From Aureimonas sp. AU22 (GTDB taxonomy: Bacteria > Pseudomonadota > Alphaproteobacteria > Rhizobiales > Rhizobiaceae), in the NCBI RefSeq assembly GCF_001463745.1, contig NZ_BBWJ01000004.1, positions 337,778 through 401,777 of the forward strand: a stretch of 64,000 nt of DNA, in the 5' to 3' direction. Under the pieces are notes generated by a model. The model was not told the DNA's origin, searched no databases, and saw only the letters and a program-made list of their open reading frames with translations. Shown here in pieces: positions 20,805 through 32,506 of this stretch. A program made the translations under genes and the position numbers. Each line of letters starts with the position of its first letter. Position 1 is the first letter of the stretch.

Positions 20805-23800
20805 ATGCCGATCCTCGCCGCGCTGCGTCACCTGACCCACTACCGATACGACCGGCCTGTCGCGCTTGGGCCCCAGACGATCCGCCTGCGCCCGGCGCCC
20901 CATTCGCGCACGCGGGTTCCCGCCTACGCCCTGCGAATCGAACCCGCCGGGCATTTCATCAACTGGCAACAGGACCCGTTCGGCAACTGGCTGGCGCGCG
21001 TCGTCTTCCCCGAGAAGGCGCGCGAGCTGCGCATCGAGGTCGATCTCCTCGCCGACATGACGGTCTACAATCCGTTCGACTTCTTCGTAGAGGAATGGGC
21101 CGAGACCTTTCCCTTCGCCTATGGCGAGGACCTCGCGACCGACCTCAAGCCCTATCTGCAGACCGAGGCCGCCGGCCCGCGCCTCCAGTCGTTCCTTCAC
21201 GCCGTCGACCTGACGCCCGTTCGCACGATCGACTTCCTCGTCGCGCTGAACCGCAAGGTGGAACAGGCGATCGACTACACGATCCGCATGGAGCCGGGCG
21301 TCCAGACGCCGGAGGAAACGCTGGAGAAGACGTCGGGCTCGTGCCGCGATTCGTCCTGGCTGCTCGTCCAGGCCTGCCGCCATCTCGGCCTCGCCGCCCG
21401 CTTCGTCTCCGGTTACCTCATTCAGCTGAAGCCCGATCGCGTCGCGCTCGACGGCCCCGCGGGCACGGCCCATGACTTCTGCGACCTCCATGCCTGGGTC
21501 GAGATCTACGTGCCGGGCGCTGGGTGGATCGGCTTCGACCCGACCTCCGGCCTGATGACCGGCGAGAGCCACGTGCCGCTCGCCGCCACGCCGCACTACC
21601 GCTCCGCCGCGCCCATTGCCGGGGCCGTCGAGGCGGCGGAGGTCCAGTTCGACTTCGACATGAACGTCACGCGCGTGTCGGAAGCGCCGCGCGTCTCCAA
21701 GCCGTTCTCGGAGGAAAGCTGGCAGGCGCTGGACGCGCTCGGTGCTGAGGTCGACGCCGGCCTCGAGGCGATGGACGTTCGCCTGACCATGGGCGGCGAG
21801 CCGACCTTCGTGTCGATCGACGACTTCGAGAGCGGCGAATGGAACGCCGATGCCACCGGACCAGCCAAGGCGGGCCTCGCCGACGGGTTGCTGCGCCGTC
21901 TTCAGGCCCGCTTCGCCCCCGGCGGCTTCCTGCATCACGGCCAGGGCAAGTGGTATCCGGGCGAGACGCTGCCGCGCTGGACCTATTCGATCTACTGGCG
22001 CCGAGACGGCCAACCGATCTGGCGCGATCCGCGGCTGCTCGCCGCCGATGGCGACAAGCCCGCCGCCGCGACGGTGGAAGAGGCGCAGGCGTTGGTCCGC
22101 GGGGTCGCCGAGCGGCTTGCCGTCGATCCGGACAACGCCCTGACCACCTTCGAGGACCCGGCATACTGGCTGACGCGCGAGGCGAGGCTCCCCGAGAACG
22201 TCACGGCCGGCGACTCGCGCCTCGACGATGCCGAGGAGCGCTCCCGCATCGCCAAGGTGTTCGACCGTGGCCTCGCGCAACCGGTCGGGGTGGTGCTTCC
22301 CGTTCAGGCTTGGCAGGCCCTGCCCTCGCGATGGATGTCGGAGCGCTGGACGACGCGGCGCGGCCACGTGTTCCTGGTGCCGGGCGACAGCGCCATGGGC
22401 TACCGCCTGCCGCTGGCCTCGCTCGAGCATCTGCCCCCCGCCCGCTACCCCTACACCCATCCCGCCGACCCGCAGCAGCGGTTCGCGCCCCTGCCGCAAC
22501 GGGAAGCCCTCGGACAGGTGCAGGAGCGGATCGAGAAGCCGGATCCTCAACCGGCGTGGAGCCCGCCGGAGGCGGGAGCGGAAGCCGAGATCGGCGGCTC
22601 CGTGCGCACCGCGCTCGGCATCGAGCCGCGCGATGGCATCCTGCACGTCTTCATGCCGCCGCTGGAGACGGTGGAGGCCTATCTCGACCTCCTCGCCGCC
22701 GTCGAGGATGCGGCGGCAAGCCTCGGCCAGCCGGTTCGCATCGAGGGCTACGCGCCCCCCTTCGACCCGCGCCTCGACGTGGTGCGCGTCGCGCCCGATC
22801 CCGGCGTGATCGAGGTCAACGTCCACCCCGCCCGTTCATGGGACGAGGCCGTCGCCATCACCACGGCCGTCTACGAGGCCGCCCGGCAGTCGCGGCTCGG
22901 CACCGACAAGTTCATGGTCGACGGGCGGCATGCCGGAACGGGCGGCGGCAACCATGTGGTGGTCGGCGGCGCGACGCCGGCCGACTCGCCCTTCCTGCGC
23001 CGGCCTGACCTCCTGAAGTCGCTGGTGCTGCACTGGCAGCGCCACCCTTCGCTGTCCTATCTCTTCTCCGGTCTCTTCGTCGGGCCGACGAGCCAGGCGC
23101 CCCGGATCGACGAGGCGCGCCACGATCAGCTCTACGAGCTCGAGATCGCGATGGCGCAAGTGCCCGCCCCCGCAGAGGGCGCCGCGCCGCCGCCCTGGCT
23201 GGTGGACCGCCTGTTCCGCAATCTCCTCGTGGACGTGACGGGCAACACCCATCGCTCCGAGATCTGCATCGACAAGCTCTATTCGCCGGACGGGCCGACG
23301 GGCCGGCTCGGCCTCGTCGAGTTCCGCGGCTTCGAGATGCCGCCGGACGCGCGCATGAGCCTGGCACAACAACTCCTGATCCGTGCCCTGGTCGCCGCCT
23401 TCTGGCGCCGGCCTCTGGCGGGCCGCTTCGCGCGCTGGGGCACGCAGCTCCACGACCGCTTCATGCTGCCCGAGTTCATCTGGGCCGACTTCCTGTCGGT
23501 GCTCGGCGAACTCGGCGACGCAGGCTATCCCGTCCGACCCGAATGGTTCGAGGCGCAGTGGGAATTCCGCTTCCCCTTCTGCGGCAAGGTCGAACGCGAG
23601 GGCGGCGTCTCGCTGGAGCTGCGCCAGGCGCTGGAGCCCTGGCACGTCATGGGCGAGACGGGTGCGATCGGCGGCACGGTGCGCTTCGTGGATTCCTCGG
23701 TCGAGCGGCTTCAAGTGAAGGTGGCCGGCTTCGATCCCGCCCGTCACGTCGTCACCTGCAACCGGCGCCCGGTTCCCCTCGCGCCGGGCATCGACATCGG

Positions 23801-24128
23801 GACCGCGGTCGGCGGCGTGCGGTTCAAGGCCTGGCAGCCGGCTTCGGGCCTGCACCCGACGATCCCGGTCCATGCGCCGCTGACCTTCGACATCTACGAC
23901 CGCTGGTCGAATCGCTCGCTCGGCGGCTGCGTCTACCACGTCGCCCATCCCGGCGGACGCTCCTACGACACGTTCCCGGTCAATGCCAACGAGGCCGAGG
24001 CCCGGCGTCTCGCCCGCTTCGAGGACATCGGCCACACGCCGGGGGCCTTCCACCCCGCGTCCGAGATGCCGGATCCGAGCTTCCCGACGACGCTCGATCT
24101 ACGGCGGCCGGCCTTCCTTGCGCTCTGA
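20805..24128 (+). CDS. Large transglutaminase-like protein with DUF2126 C-terminal region
   Basis: An 1107-residue protein. Residues 1-270 are a bacterial transglutaminase-like cysteine peptidase fold: the N-terminal beta domain ([18 protein letters not shown]), then Cys180 in [10 protein letters not shown], His229 in [10 protein letters not shown] and Asp245 in GFDPTSG, a complete triad. The remaining 800 residues are the DUF2126 region ([63 protein letters not shown]). The first of three tightly spaced plus-strand genes, it ends 1 nt before the GTG of the ATP-grasp/alpha-E gene. Computational work on amidoligase systems predicts that such loci ligate and cleave peptide bonds on a small peptide or protein; no product is known. 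I chose the ATG at 20805 where the family homology begins. Confidence 0.92.
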   Translation: MPILAALRHLTHYRYDRPVALGPQTIRLRPAPHSRTRVPAYALRIEPAGHFINWQQDPFGNWLARVVFPEKARELRIEVDLLADMTVYNPFDFFVEEWAETFPFAYGEDLATDLKPYLQTEAAGPRLQSFLHAVDLTPVRTIDFLVALNRKVEQAIDYTIRMEPGVQTPEETLEKTSGSCRDSSWLLVQACRHLGLAARFVSGYLIQLKPDRVALDGPAGTAHDFCDLHAWVEIYVPGAGWIGFDPTSGLMTGESHVPLAATPHYRSAAPIAGAVEAAEVQFDFDMNVTRVSEAPRVSKPFSEESWQALDALGAEVDAGLEAMDVRLTMGGEPTFVSIDDFESGEWNADATGPAKAGLADGLLRRLQARFAPGGFLHHGQGKWYPGETLPRWTYSIYWRRDGQPIWRDPRLLAADGDKPAAATVEEAQALVRGVAERLAVDPDNALTTFEDPAYWLTREARLPENVTAGDSRLDDAEERSRIAKVFDRGLAQPVGVVLPVQAWQALPSRWMSERWTTRRGHVFLVPGDSAMGYRLPLASLEHLPPARYPYTHPADPQQRFAPLPQREALGQVQERIEKPDPQPAWSPPEAGAEAEIGGSVRTALGIEPRDGILHVFMPPLETVEAYLDLLAAVEDAAASLGQPVRIEGYAPPFDPRLDVVRVAPDPGVIEVNVHPARSWDEAVAITTAVYEAARQSRLGTDKFMVDGRHAGTGGGNHVVVGGATPADSPFLRRPDLLKSLVLHWQRHPSLSYLFSGLFVGPTSQAPRIDEARHDQLYELEIAMAQVPAPAEGAAPPPWLVDRLFRNLLVDVTGNTHRSEICIDKLYSPDGPTGRLGLVEFRGFEMPPDARMSLAQQLLIRALVAAFWRRPLAGRFARWGTQLHDRFMLPEFIWADFLSVLGELGDAGYPVRPEWFEAQWEFRFPFCGKVEREGGVSLELRQALEPWHVMGETGAIGGTVRFVDSSVERLQVKVAGFDPARHVVTCNRRPVPLAPGIDIGTAVGGVRFKAWQPASGLHPTIPVHAPLTFDIYDRWSNRSLGGCVYHVAHPGGRSYDTFPVNANEAEARRLARFEDIGHTPGAFHPASEMPDPSFPTTLDLRRPAFLAL

Positions 24129-24129
24129 C

Positions 24130-26499
24130 GTGTCCCAGACGCAGTCGCAGACGCAAGCGTCCCCCTCGCCCGGCCTGGTCGCGAGACGGGCGGTCGCCGG
24201 TGCGTTCGACGAGATGGTCGCACCGGACGGAAGCGTGCGCCCCGCCTATCGCCCGGTCGTCGACGCGCTTCAGGCCCTGTCGGGACCGGAGCGCGTGGCA
24301 CGGTTCGGCGCGGCCGAGCAATACCTGCGCGAGGCCGGCGTCTACTACCGCGCCGACGAGGACGGCGGCGCGAGGCTCTGGCCGCTCGCCTTCCCGCCCT
24401 TCGTGATCGACCCGGTGGAATGGCGGGCGCTCGAGGCGGCGCTGGTGCAGCGGGCGACCTATCTGGAGCGGCTGGTCGCCGATCTCTACGGCGAGCGCGC
24501 GCTCGTGCGCGAGGGCATTCTTCCCGGCCGCCTCCTCGGGCACAACCCGGAGTTCCTGCGCCCGCTGTCCCGACAGGGCCTCGGGCCCAAGCCCCTGATC
24601 CGCTTTGTGGCCGTGGATCTCGGACGCGGCCCCGATGGCACATGGCGTGTTCTGGGAGACCGCACGCAGGCCCCGTCCGGCACGGGCTTCGCACTCGAAA
24701 ACCGCGTTGCCACGTCGCGTGCGCTCCCCGACCTCGCCCGCCAGCTCCACGTGCGCCGTCTCGCCGGCTTCTTCGCGCGGTTCCGCGAGACGCTGGAAAC
24801 CTTGAACGACCAGGACGGGGCGCGCGTCGGCCTCCTGACGCCCGGACCCTTCAACGAAACCTATTTCGAGCACGCCTATCTCGCCCGCTACCTCGGCTTC
24901 CACCTGCTTGAAGGCGGCGACCTCGTGGTGCAGGGCGACGAAGCGAAGCTACGCACGGTGGACGGGCTGCGGCCCGTCGGCGTCCTGTGGCGACGTCTCG
25001 ATGCCGACTATGCCGATCCGCTGGAGCTCTTCTCGCAGTCGCGCATCGGCACGCCCGGCCTCCTGCGGGCGGTGCGCGCGGGCAAGCTCGAACTCGTCAA
25101 CGCGCTCGGCTCCGGCATCCTTGAGACCCCGGCCTTCGCCGCCTTCGAAACGGCGCTGGCGAAGCGGCTGATCGGCGAGCCGCTGGCGCTGCGTTCGGTG
25201 GATACCCTCTGGTGCGCCGACCCGGCGAGCCACGCCGAGGTGCGGGGCGGCGATTGGACGCTCGGTCCCGCGTTTCCCGGGCAGACGGGACGCGCCCTCC
25301 CCGACCTCGCCCTTCCGCCGGAACCGGGCGACGCCGTGCATCTCGTGGCGCGCCGCGTTCCGCCGCTGTCCCGTGCGCCGATGGAGCTGGGCGGCGACAT
25401 GGTGTCCCGTCCCGTCACGCTGCGGGTGTTCCTGGCCCGGTCGTCAGAAGGCTGGGATGTCATGCCGGGAGGCTTCGCCCGGGCCTCCCATGCACCAGGC
25501 GAGGCTGTGCCGGCGATCGGGGCCGGCGGGCGATCCATGGATGTCTGGATTCCCGGCGACGAGGCGGACGTGCCGATCACGCTTCTGTCCTCGGCTCGGG
25601 ATTTCCGCCGCCGCCTTCCGGGATCGCTCCCGGCGCGCGCAGCCGACAACCTCTTCTGGCTCGGGCGCAGCGCCGAACGCACCGAGGTCGCGATCCGTCT
25701 CTGGCGCGCGAGCCTGGAGCGCGGCGGCGAGGAGCGAGCGAGCGCCGTCGACGCCGCACGCCGCGCGATCCTGACCCGTTCCGGAATCGCTGCCGCGGAC
25801 GCGTTGACCGGCATCCACCGCACCGCCCGCACGGCCTTCGACATCGCCTCGCGGATCCGCGACCGCTTCTCGCCGGACGCCTGGCGCGTGCTTGCCGAGG
25901 TGGTGGAGCTTCTTACCGAAGCGCGCAGGGCTGCGGCCCCCACCGACCACGCCGCCCTGGCGGGACGACTCCTCACCCGCCTCGCCGGTTTCTCCGGCCT
26001 CGTCGAGGAGAACATGTACCAGTTCGCCGGCTGGCGCTTTCTCCAGTGCGGTCGCCGCATCGAGCGCGGCGAGGCGACGGCGTCGGCCTGTGCCGAATTC
26101 CTGGCGGCCGGTGGGGAGGGCGTCTCCGAGGCGCTGCTCGAATTCACCGACAGCCGCCTCACCTATCGCCGCCGCTTCTCGGTGGAGCTTCATCCCGAGA
26201 CCGTAGCGGATCTCTGCCTCCTCGATCCGCTCAACCCGCGTTCCGTGGCCTATCAGGTCGCGGCCGCGCGGCGCGCCATGGCCGACCTTCCGGGCATCCA
26301 CGCAGGCGAAAGCCTCGACCCGGCCGCGCGGCGCATCGCAAGGCTTCACGTGCGCCTGGAGACCGCCGTCCCGGCCGAGGTCACACCCGACTTTCTCCGG
26401 CGGGTGGCACGGGACCTGCGCGACATTTCCGATCTTCTGTCCGCGCGCTATTTCGCGGTGGCCCCCGAAGCCGCGATCGAGCGTCTCGGCAGCGAGTAG
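24130..26499 (+). CDS. Fused circularly permuted ATP-grasp (type 2) and alpha-E domain protein
   Basis: A 789-residue fusion. Residues about 20-480 are the circularly permuted ATP-grasp domain (COG2308): FPPFVIDPVEWRALEAAL, FVAVDLGRGPDGTWRVLGDR, QAPSGTGFALENRVATSRA and LLTPGPFNETYFEHAYLAR. Residues about 510-789 are the helical alpha-E domain (COG2307): ARAADNLFWLGRSAERTE, ENMYQFAGWRFLQCGRRIERG and LDPLNPRSVAYQ. In many genomes these are separate neighbouring genes; here they are one chain. The GTG start lies 1 nt after the previous stop and has no clear ribosome site, so translation is probably coupled. Predicted to be an ATP-dependent amide or peptide ligase of unknown substrate. Confidence 0.9.
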   Translation: MSQTQSQTQASPSPGLVARRAVAGAFDEMVAPDGSVRPAYRPVVDALQALSGPERVARFGAAEQYLREAGVYYRADEDGGARLWPLAFPPFVIDPVEWRALEAALVQRATYLERLVADLYGERALVREGILPGRLLGHNPEFLRPLSRQGLGPKPLIRFVAVDLGRGPDGTWRVLGDRTQAPSGTGFALENRVATSRALPDLARQLHVRRLAGFFARFRETLETLNDQDGARVGLLTPGPFNETYFEHAYLARYLGFHLLEGGDLVVQGDEAKLRTVDGLRPVGVLWRRLDADYADPLELFSQSRIGTPGLLRAVRAGKLELVNALGSGILETPAFAAFETALAKRLIGEPLALRSVDTLWCADPASHAEVRGGDWTLGPAFPGQTGRALPDLALPPEPGDAVHLVARRVPPLSRAPMELGGDMVSRPVTLRVFLARSSEGWDVMPGGFARASHAPGEAVPAIGAGGRSMDVWIPGDEADVPITLLSSARDFRRRLPGSLPARAADNLFWLGRSAERTEVAIRLWRASLERGGEERASAVDAARRAILTRSGIAAADALTGIHRTARTAFDIASRIRDRFSPDAWRVLAEVVELLTEARRAAAPTDHAALAGRLLTRLAGFSGLVEENMYQFAGWRFLQCGRRIERGEATASACAEFLAAGGEGVSEALLEFTDSRLTYRRRFSVELHPETVADLCLLDPLNPRSVAYQVAAARRAMADLPGIHAGESLDPAARRIARLHVRLETAVPAEVTPDFLRRVARDLRDISDLLSARYFAVAPEAAIERLGSE

Positions 26500-26507
26500 G
26501 CCCATCC

Positions 26508-27401
26508 GTGCTCTACGACATCCGCCTTCTGATCGCCTATCACTACCCCGGCTTCGTCAACGACGCCCGGCACATCCTTCGCGTCGAGCCACGCGAGGAC
26601 CGCGGCCAGCGCGTGGTGTCGCGGCGTCTGGACGTGCGACCGACGCCGGGGGAGATGCACGAAGAAGTCGACTTCTTCGGCAACCGCACGGCCCATCTCC
26701 TTCTCGCCCAGCCGCACGACACGCTGCGTGTCGAACTCGTGACCCGCGTATCGGTGCAACGCCCCGCGCCGCGCCTGGCCGCGACCCCGTCGCCCGGCAC
26801 CGTCCGCGGTCTCGTCGCGGAGAGCCGGGCGAGCGAGGGCGACAGTCCGATCCATTTCGGGGGCGCCGGCCAGATCGTCGCTCCGTCCGCGCCGGTTGCT
26901 GCCTATGTCGCGGAAACGCTGAACGAGGCCCCTTCGATCGGCCTCGGCCTTCTGGCGCTCGCCCGTCGCATCCGCTCGGAGTTTCGGTTCGAAGCCGGCG
27001 TCTCGACCGTCGCGACGCGCGTGGAGGAGACGTTCGCCACACGCCGCGGCGTCTGCCAGGACTTCTCCCATATGATGATCGCGGGGCTGCGCGGCTGCGG
27101 CATCCCCGCCGCCTATGCCAGCGGCTTCCTGCGCACGGAACCGCCCCCCGGACAGCCTCGCCTCGAGGGCGCCGACGCCATGCATGCCTGGGTCGAGGCG
27201 TGGGTGGGTCCCGAGGCCGGCTGGATCGGGCTCGATCCGACCAATGGCTGCCTTGCCGGCGACGACCACGTTCTCGTGGCCCTCGGGCGCGATTACGCGG
27301 ATGTCGCGCCGATCGACGGGGTGCTGATCACCACCGGGCCGCAGAAGCATCGCCATTCCGTCGACATGGTGCCGGTCGCCGACGCGTTACCGGATTGTTA
27401 G
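26508..27401 (+). CDS. Transglutaminase-like family protein
   Basis: A 297-residue protein with the bacterial transglutaminase N-terminal domain (residues 1-85; VLYDIRLLIAYHYPGFV) and the papain-like core. The triad is complete: Cys183 in RRGVCQDFSHMM, His226 in DAMHAWVEAWV and Asp243 in GLDPTNGC. It is the compact partner that nearly always accompanies the ATP-grasp and alpha-E genes. The GTG start 8 nt after the previous stop matches the start of the conserved domain. It probably acts as a peptidase or transpeptidase on the same unknown substrate. The next gene is on the same strand but after a 95-nt gap and functionally unrelated. Confidence 0.9.
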   Translation: MLYDIRLLIAYHYPGFVNDARHILRVEPREDRGQRVVSRRLDVRPTPGEMHEEVDFFGNRTAHLLLAQPHDTLRVELVTRVSVQRPAPRLAATPSPGTVRGLVAESRASEGDSPIHFGGAGQIVAPSAPVAAYVAETLNEAPSIGLGLLALARRIRSEFRFEAGVSTVATRVEETFATRRGVCQDFSHMMIAGLRGCGIPAAYASGFLRTEPPPGQPRLEGADAMHAWVEAWVGPEAGWIGLDPTNGCLAGDDHVLVALGRDYADVAPIDGVLITTGPQKHRHSVDMVPVADALPDC

Positions 27402-27496
27402 GGACACCCGCACGTCGCGACACGCTCGGCGGGTGCGGGCAAGGATTCGTTCGCTGATGCGCGGGCACAGTGCGGCCGATCGAAAGGCTGTGCTCG

Positions 27497-28633
27497 ATGC
27501 AAATCGACCTCTTCACCATCTACGTCCTATGCGCCGCAGTGCTCAGCGTGGCGAGCGCCATGGCGTTCGGTGAGAGCCTGTTCAATAAGCGGCACCAGAA
27601 GGCCCTGCGGATCTGGTCGGTGGCCTATCTGATGCTCCTTGCCGGCTTGATGCTGGTGTCGTGGCGCGAGGAGTTGCCGACGGTTCTGGGCTCGGGCCTG
27701 TCCAACATCCTGATCTTCAGCGGCTACGGCCTCATGGTCGCCGGCATCACCTGCATCGGCGGACGCTCCGTGGCGCCGCCGATCGGCGCCGTGGTCGGCG
27801 GCACCGCTCTCTGGCTTTGGGCGGGTCCCAACCTGCCGCTTCCGATCTGGCATGCGATGGCCGCGCTGGTGATCGCGTGCATCCAGTTCGCGGGCGTCGT
27901 GGCGCTCTCGGCGCCCCCCTTGCGCGCCCTGCGCTCTCGGCCGATCGCCGTCGGGGTCTTCGCCCTCCACGGCCTGGTCTACCTGAGCCGCGTCATCGCC
28001 ATGCCGCTCCTCGACCCCGTGAAGGACCTCACCATCATCAAGGTCTTTTCCGTGCTGACTATGGGCGAAGGCGTGCTCTATGCGGTCGCCGCCCCCATAG
28101 TGCTTCTCGCCATGGTGCGCGAGGAAGGCGAGAACCGTCTTCTCGTCGCGGCGCAGACCGACTTCCTCACGGGCCTCGCCAACCGGCGCAGCTTCACCCA
28201 GCAGGCGGGCGAGAAGATCACGCCCGAAGGGTCGGCCGGCGTCCTCATGCTTTTCGACCTCGATCACTTCAAGGCGGTCAACGACACGTTCGGCCATCAG
28301 ATGGGCGACGAGGTGATCCGGCTGTTCGCGAGGGTGGCGGAAAGCGAGATGAATCCCAACACCGTGATCGGACGCCTTGGCGGCGAGGAGTTCGCCGCCT
28401 TCGTTCCCCACTGCGACATGCGCGAGGGCGAGCAGATCGCGGACCGGCTCCGCCGACGCTTCCAGGACGCGGCCGAGGCCGGCCCCAAGACGGTCGCGGT
28501 GACGGTCAGCGTCGGCCTCGCCTCCAGCATGGGGCGAGGTCTCGACGAGACCATGGCCGCCGCCGACCGCGCGCTCTATCGCGCCAAGCGGCTGGGCCGC
28601 AACCGGGTCGAGCCGGAGGCGCTGGCCGCCTGA
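27497..28633 (+). CDS. Membrane-anchored diguanylate cyclase (GGDEF domain)
   Basis: A 378-residue protein. Residues 5-205 contain about six hydrophobic helices with no sensor domain I recognise. Residues about 215-375 are a GGDEF domain with TDFLTGLANRRSF, FDLDHFKAVNDTFGH and the active-site signature RLGGEEFA (GGEEF at 295-299), so cyclic-di-GMP synthesis is expected. The inhibitory I-site RxxD that normally sits five residues before the signature is replaced by NPNT, so product inhibition at that site is unlikely. The ATG at 27497 begins a hydrophobic N-terminus. It converges with glgB across two hairpins. Confidence 0.92.
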   Translation: MQIDLFTIYVLCAAVLSVASAMAFGESLFNKRHQKALRIWSVAYLMLLAGLMLVSWREELPTVLGSGLSNILIFSGYGLMVAGITCIGGRSVAPPIGAVVGGTALWLWAGPNLPLPIWHAMAALVIACIQFAGVVALSAPPLRALRSRPIAVGVFALHGLVYLSRVIAMPLLDPVKDLTIIKVFSVLTMGEGVLYAVAAPIVLLAMVREEGENRLLVAAQTDFLTGLANRRSFTQQAGEKITPEGSAGVLMLFDLDHFKAVNDTFGHQMGDEVIRLFARVAESEMNPNTVIGRLGGEEFAAFVPHCDMREGEQIADRLRRRFQDAAEAGPKTVAVTVSVGLASSMGRGLDETMAAADRALYRAKRLGRNRVEPEALAA

Positions 28634-28647
28634 CGCCCCGGGGTCAC

Positions 28648-28674
28648 GTCCGGTTCGCAAGCCGCGAGCCGGAC
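28648..28674. terminator. Hairpin after the diguanylate cyclase gene
   Basis: A 10-bp stem with one G-T pair and a 7-nt loop, 14 nt past the cyclase stop, followed on the plus strand by GCTTGGTCGT. With the next hairpin it fills the 98-nt convergent gap to glgB. Confidence 0.5.
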
Positions 28675-28697
28675 GCTTGGTCGTCGCACTGTCCGTG

Positions 28698-28722
28698 CGC
28701 GAAAGCCGAGGCGGCTTTCGCG
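28698..28722. terminator. Perfect 10-bp hairpin at the 3' end of glgB
   Basis: CGCGAAAGCC and its exact complement flank a GAGGC loop, 9 nt past the glgB stop. No long T-run follows, but position and strength make it a likely terminator for glgB and possibly for the convergent cyclase gene. Confidence 0.55.
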
Positions 28723-28731
28723 GGAACGGCT

Positions 28732-30953
28732 CTAGCGCTCGGTCGGAACCAGAACCACGGTCGACAGCGGCGGCAGGCTCAGCGCCACGGAGTACGGCCG
28801 GCCGTTGGCGTGGATCTCATCGGCCTCCTTGCCGCCCATGTTGCCGACGTTCGATCCGCCGTAGATCTCGGCGTCCGTGTTCAGCGCCTCGGACCAGAAG
28901 CCGCCGTGCGGCACGCCGATGCGATAGTCGTGGTGGACGTTGGGCGTAAAGTTGCAGACCACCAGCGCTACCCCGCCATGCTTGTCCTTTCGCAGGAAGG
29001 ACAGGATCGACTGGTCGACGTTGGACGTGTCGACCCACTCGAAGCCATGCGGATCGCAGTCGTTCTCGTAGAGCGCCGGCACGCCGCGATACAGCGTGTT
29101 GAGGTCGCGGATCAGGCGCTGGACGCCCTGGTGCTCGCCATACTGAAGGAGGTGCCAGTCGAGCGACTGGTCGTGGTTCCACTCCTTCACCTGACCGAAC
29201 TCGCCGCCCATGAAGAGCAGCTTCTTGCCGGGATGCGCCCACATGAAACCGTAGTAGGCGCGCAGGTTGGCGAACTTCTGCCACCTGTCGCCGGGCATCT
29301 TGTCGAGGATCGAGCCCTTTCCGTAGACCACCTCGTCGTGGCTGAGCGGCAGGACGAAGTTCTCCGAATACGCATACACCATGCCGAAGGTCATGTGGTG
29401 CATGTGGTATTTGCGGTTGATCGGATCCTCCTGCATGAAATGCAGGGTGTCGTGCATCCAGCCCATGTTCCACTTGAAGTGGAAGCCGAGGCCGCCGGCG
29501 TAGGTCGGGCGCGACACGTTGGGGAACGAGGTCGATTCCTCGGCGTGGGTCGAGGCGTTGGGATACTGCCCGCCGACCTGCTCGTTGGTCTCCTTCAGGA
29601 AGGCCATCGCCTCGAGGTTCTCGCGCCCGCCATAGATGTTGGGCTCCCATTCGCCATGGTTGCGCGAGTAGTCGAGGTAGAGCATCGAGGCGACCGCATC
29701 GACGCGCAACCCGTCGACATGAAAGCGATCGAGCCAGTAGAGGCCGTTGGCGACGAGGTAGTTCTTCACCTCGGTACGCCCGTAGTCGTAGATCAGCGTG
29801 TTCCAGTCCTTGTGGAAGCCCCGCCGCGGATCGGCATGCTCGTAGAGCGCCGTTCCGTCGAATCGCCCGAGGCCGTGCACGTCGGTCGGGAAATGGCCGG
29901 GCACCCAGTCGAGAAGAACGCCGATATCGGCCTGGTGCAGCGCGTCGACGAGCCGCGCGAAACCGGCCGGATCCCCGAAGCGAGCGGTCGGCGCGTAGAG
30001 ACCGATCGGCTGGTAGCCCCACGAGCCGTAGAACGGATGCTCGGAGACCGGCATGAACTCGACATGGGTGAAGCCCATGTCCTTGACGTAGGCGGTGAGT
30101 TCCACGGCCAGCGCGTCGTAGTCGAGGAACGTGTCTCCGTCGCCCCGCTTCCAGGAGCCGAGATGCACCTCGTAGATCGAGACGGGCTTCTCGCGGTCCT
30201 GCCAGTCCCGCGGCTTGGCGCGGAAGGCGTCGTCGTTCCACTCGTGCTCGACGAGCCCGTCCACGATCGAGGCCGTGGAGGGCGCGAGCTCCTGGCGGAA
30301 GCCGACCGGGTCTGCCTTCAAAGGCAGGACGTCGCCGTGCTTGCCGATGATCTCGTATTTGTAGACCTCGCCGCGCTGGAGGCCGGGAATGAAGATCTCG
30401 AAGACGCCGGTGTCGAGGCGCTTGCGCATGACATGGCGCCGCCCGTCCCAGGCGTTGAAGTTGCCGACCACCGAAACGCGGCGCGCGTCCGGTGCCCAGA
30501 CCGCAAAGGCGACGCCCTTGACGCCGTCCATCTCGCTGGGGTGGGCGCCGAGCTTCTCGTACAGCTTGTAGTGCCGCCCCTCGGCCAGAAGATAGGCGTC
30601 GAAGTCGGACAGGATCGTGCCGAAGCGGTAGGTGTCCTCCTCCTCCCAGGTCACCTCGCCATGGCGGAAGCGGAAGCGGTAGGACGGCAGCTCCCCGGCG
30701 ATGAAGCCGGAGAACAAGCCGTCCACCTCGCCACGCTCCAGAGCACCGAGGACGTTGCCCGACGCGTCGATCACCTCGGCGCGCTCGGCGCCGGGGCGCA
30801 TCGTGCGGATCACCGCGCCGCCTTCCGTCCGATGGGCTCCGAGCACGGCGAACGGGTTCTCGTGACGCCCGAGCCCGAGCGCCCGGGCCTCGTCCCCATG
30901 CAGACCATGGTCGACGCCGGCAAACGCCTGCGAACTGTTGGTTTCAGTCTGGC

Positions 30954-30957
<4 letters not shown>
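28732..30957 (-). CDS. glgB: 1,4-alpha-glucan branching enzyme GlgB
   Basis: A 741-residue GH13_9 enzyme that forms alpha-1,6 branches in glycogen. It has the long N-terminal arm ([20 protein letters not shown]), a CBM48 domain ([21 protein letters not shown]) and the barrel: [21 protein letters not shown], the nucleophile Asp in [19 protein letters not shown], the acid/base Glu in [11 protein letters not shown], and [14 protein letters not shown]. Length is close to E. coli GlgB. The ATG at 30957 overlaps the maltokinase stop by 4 nt; a 71-codon extension upstream is only shadow sequence. It acts on the linear chains made by GlgE. Confidence 0.97.
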
Positions 30958-32438
<1,481 letters not shown>

Positions 32439-32506
32439 GCTGGCACTCTCGCTAGGGGTTCACGCCACCGGGCGGGACCGCGCCTGCGGCCCCGAGCGCC
32501 CGAAGG

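Noticed and set aside
20610..22826. Possible 739-codon N-terminal extension of the zinc-ribbon metallopeptidase
   Set aside because: The extension is antisense to the transglutaminase-DUF2126 gene; the ATG at 20609 with a ribosome site begins exactly at the zinc ribbon.
27407..27439. 7-bp inverted repeat after the second transglutaminase gene
   Set aside because: The 19-nt loop and lack of a T-run make a functional hairpin uncertain.
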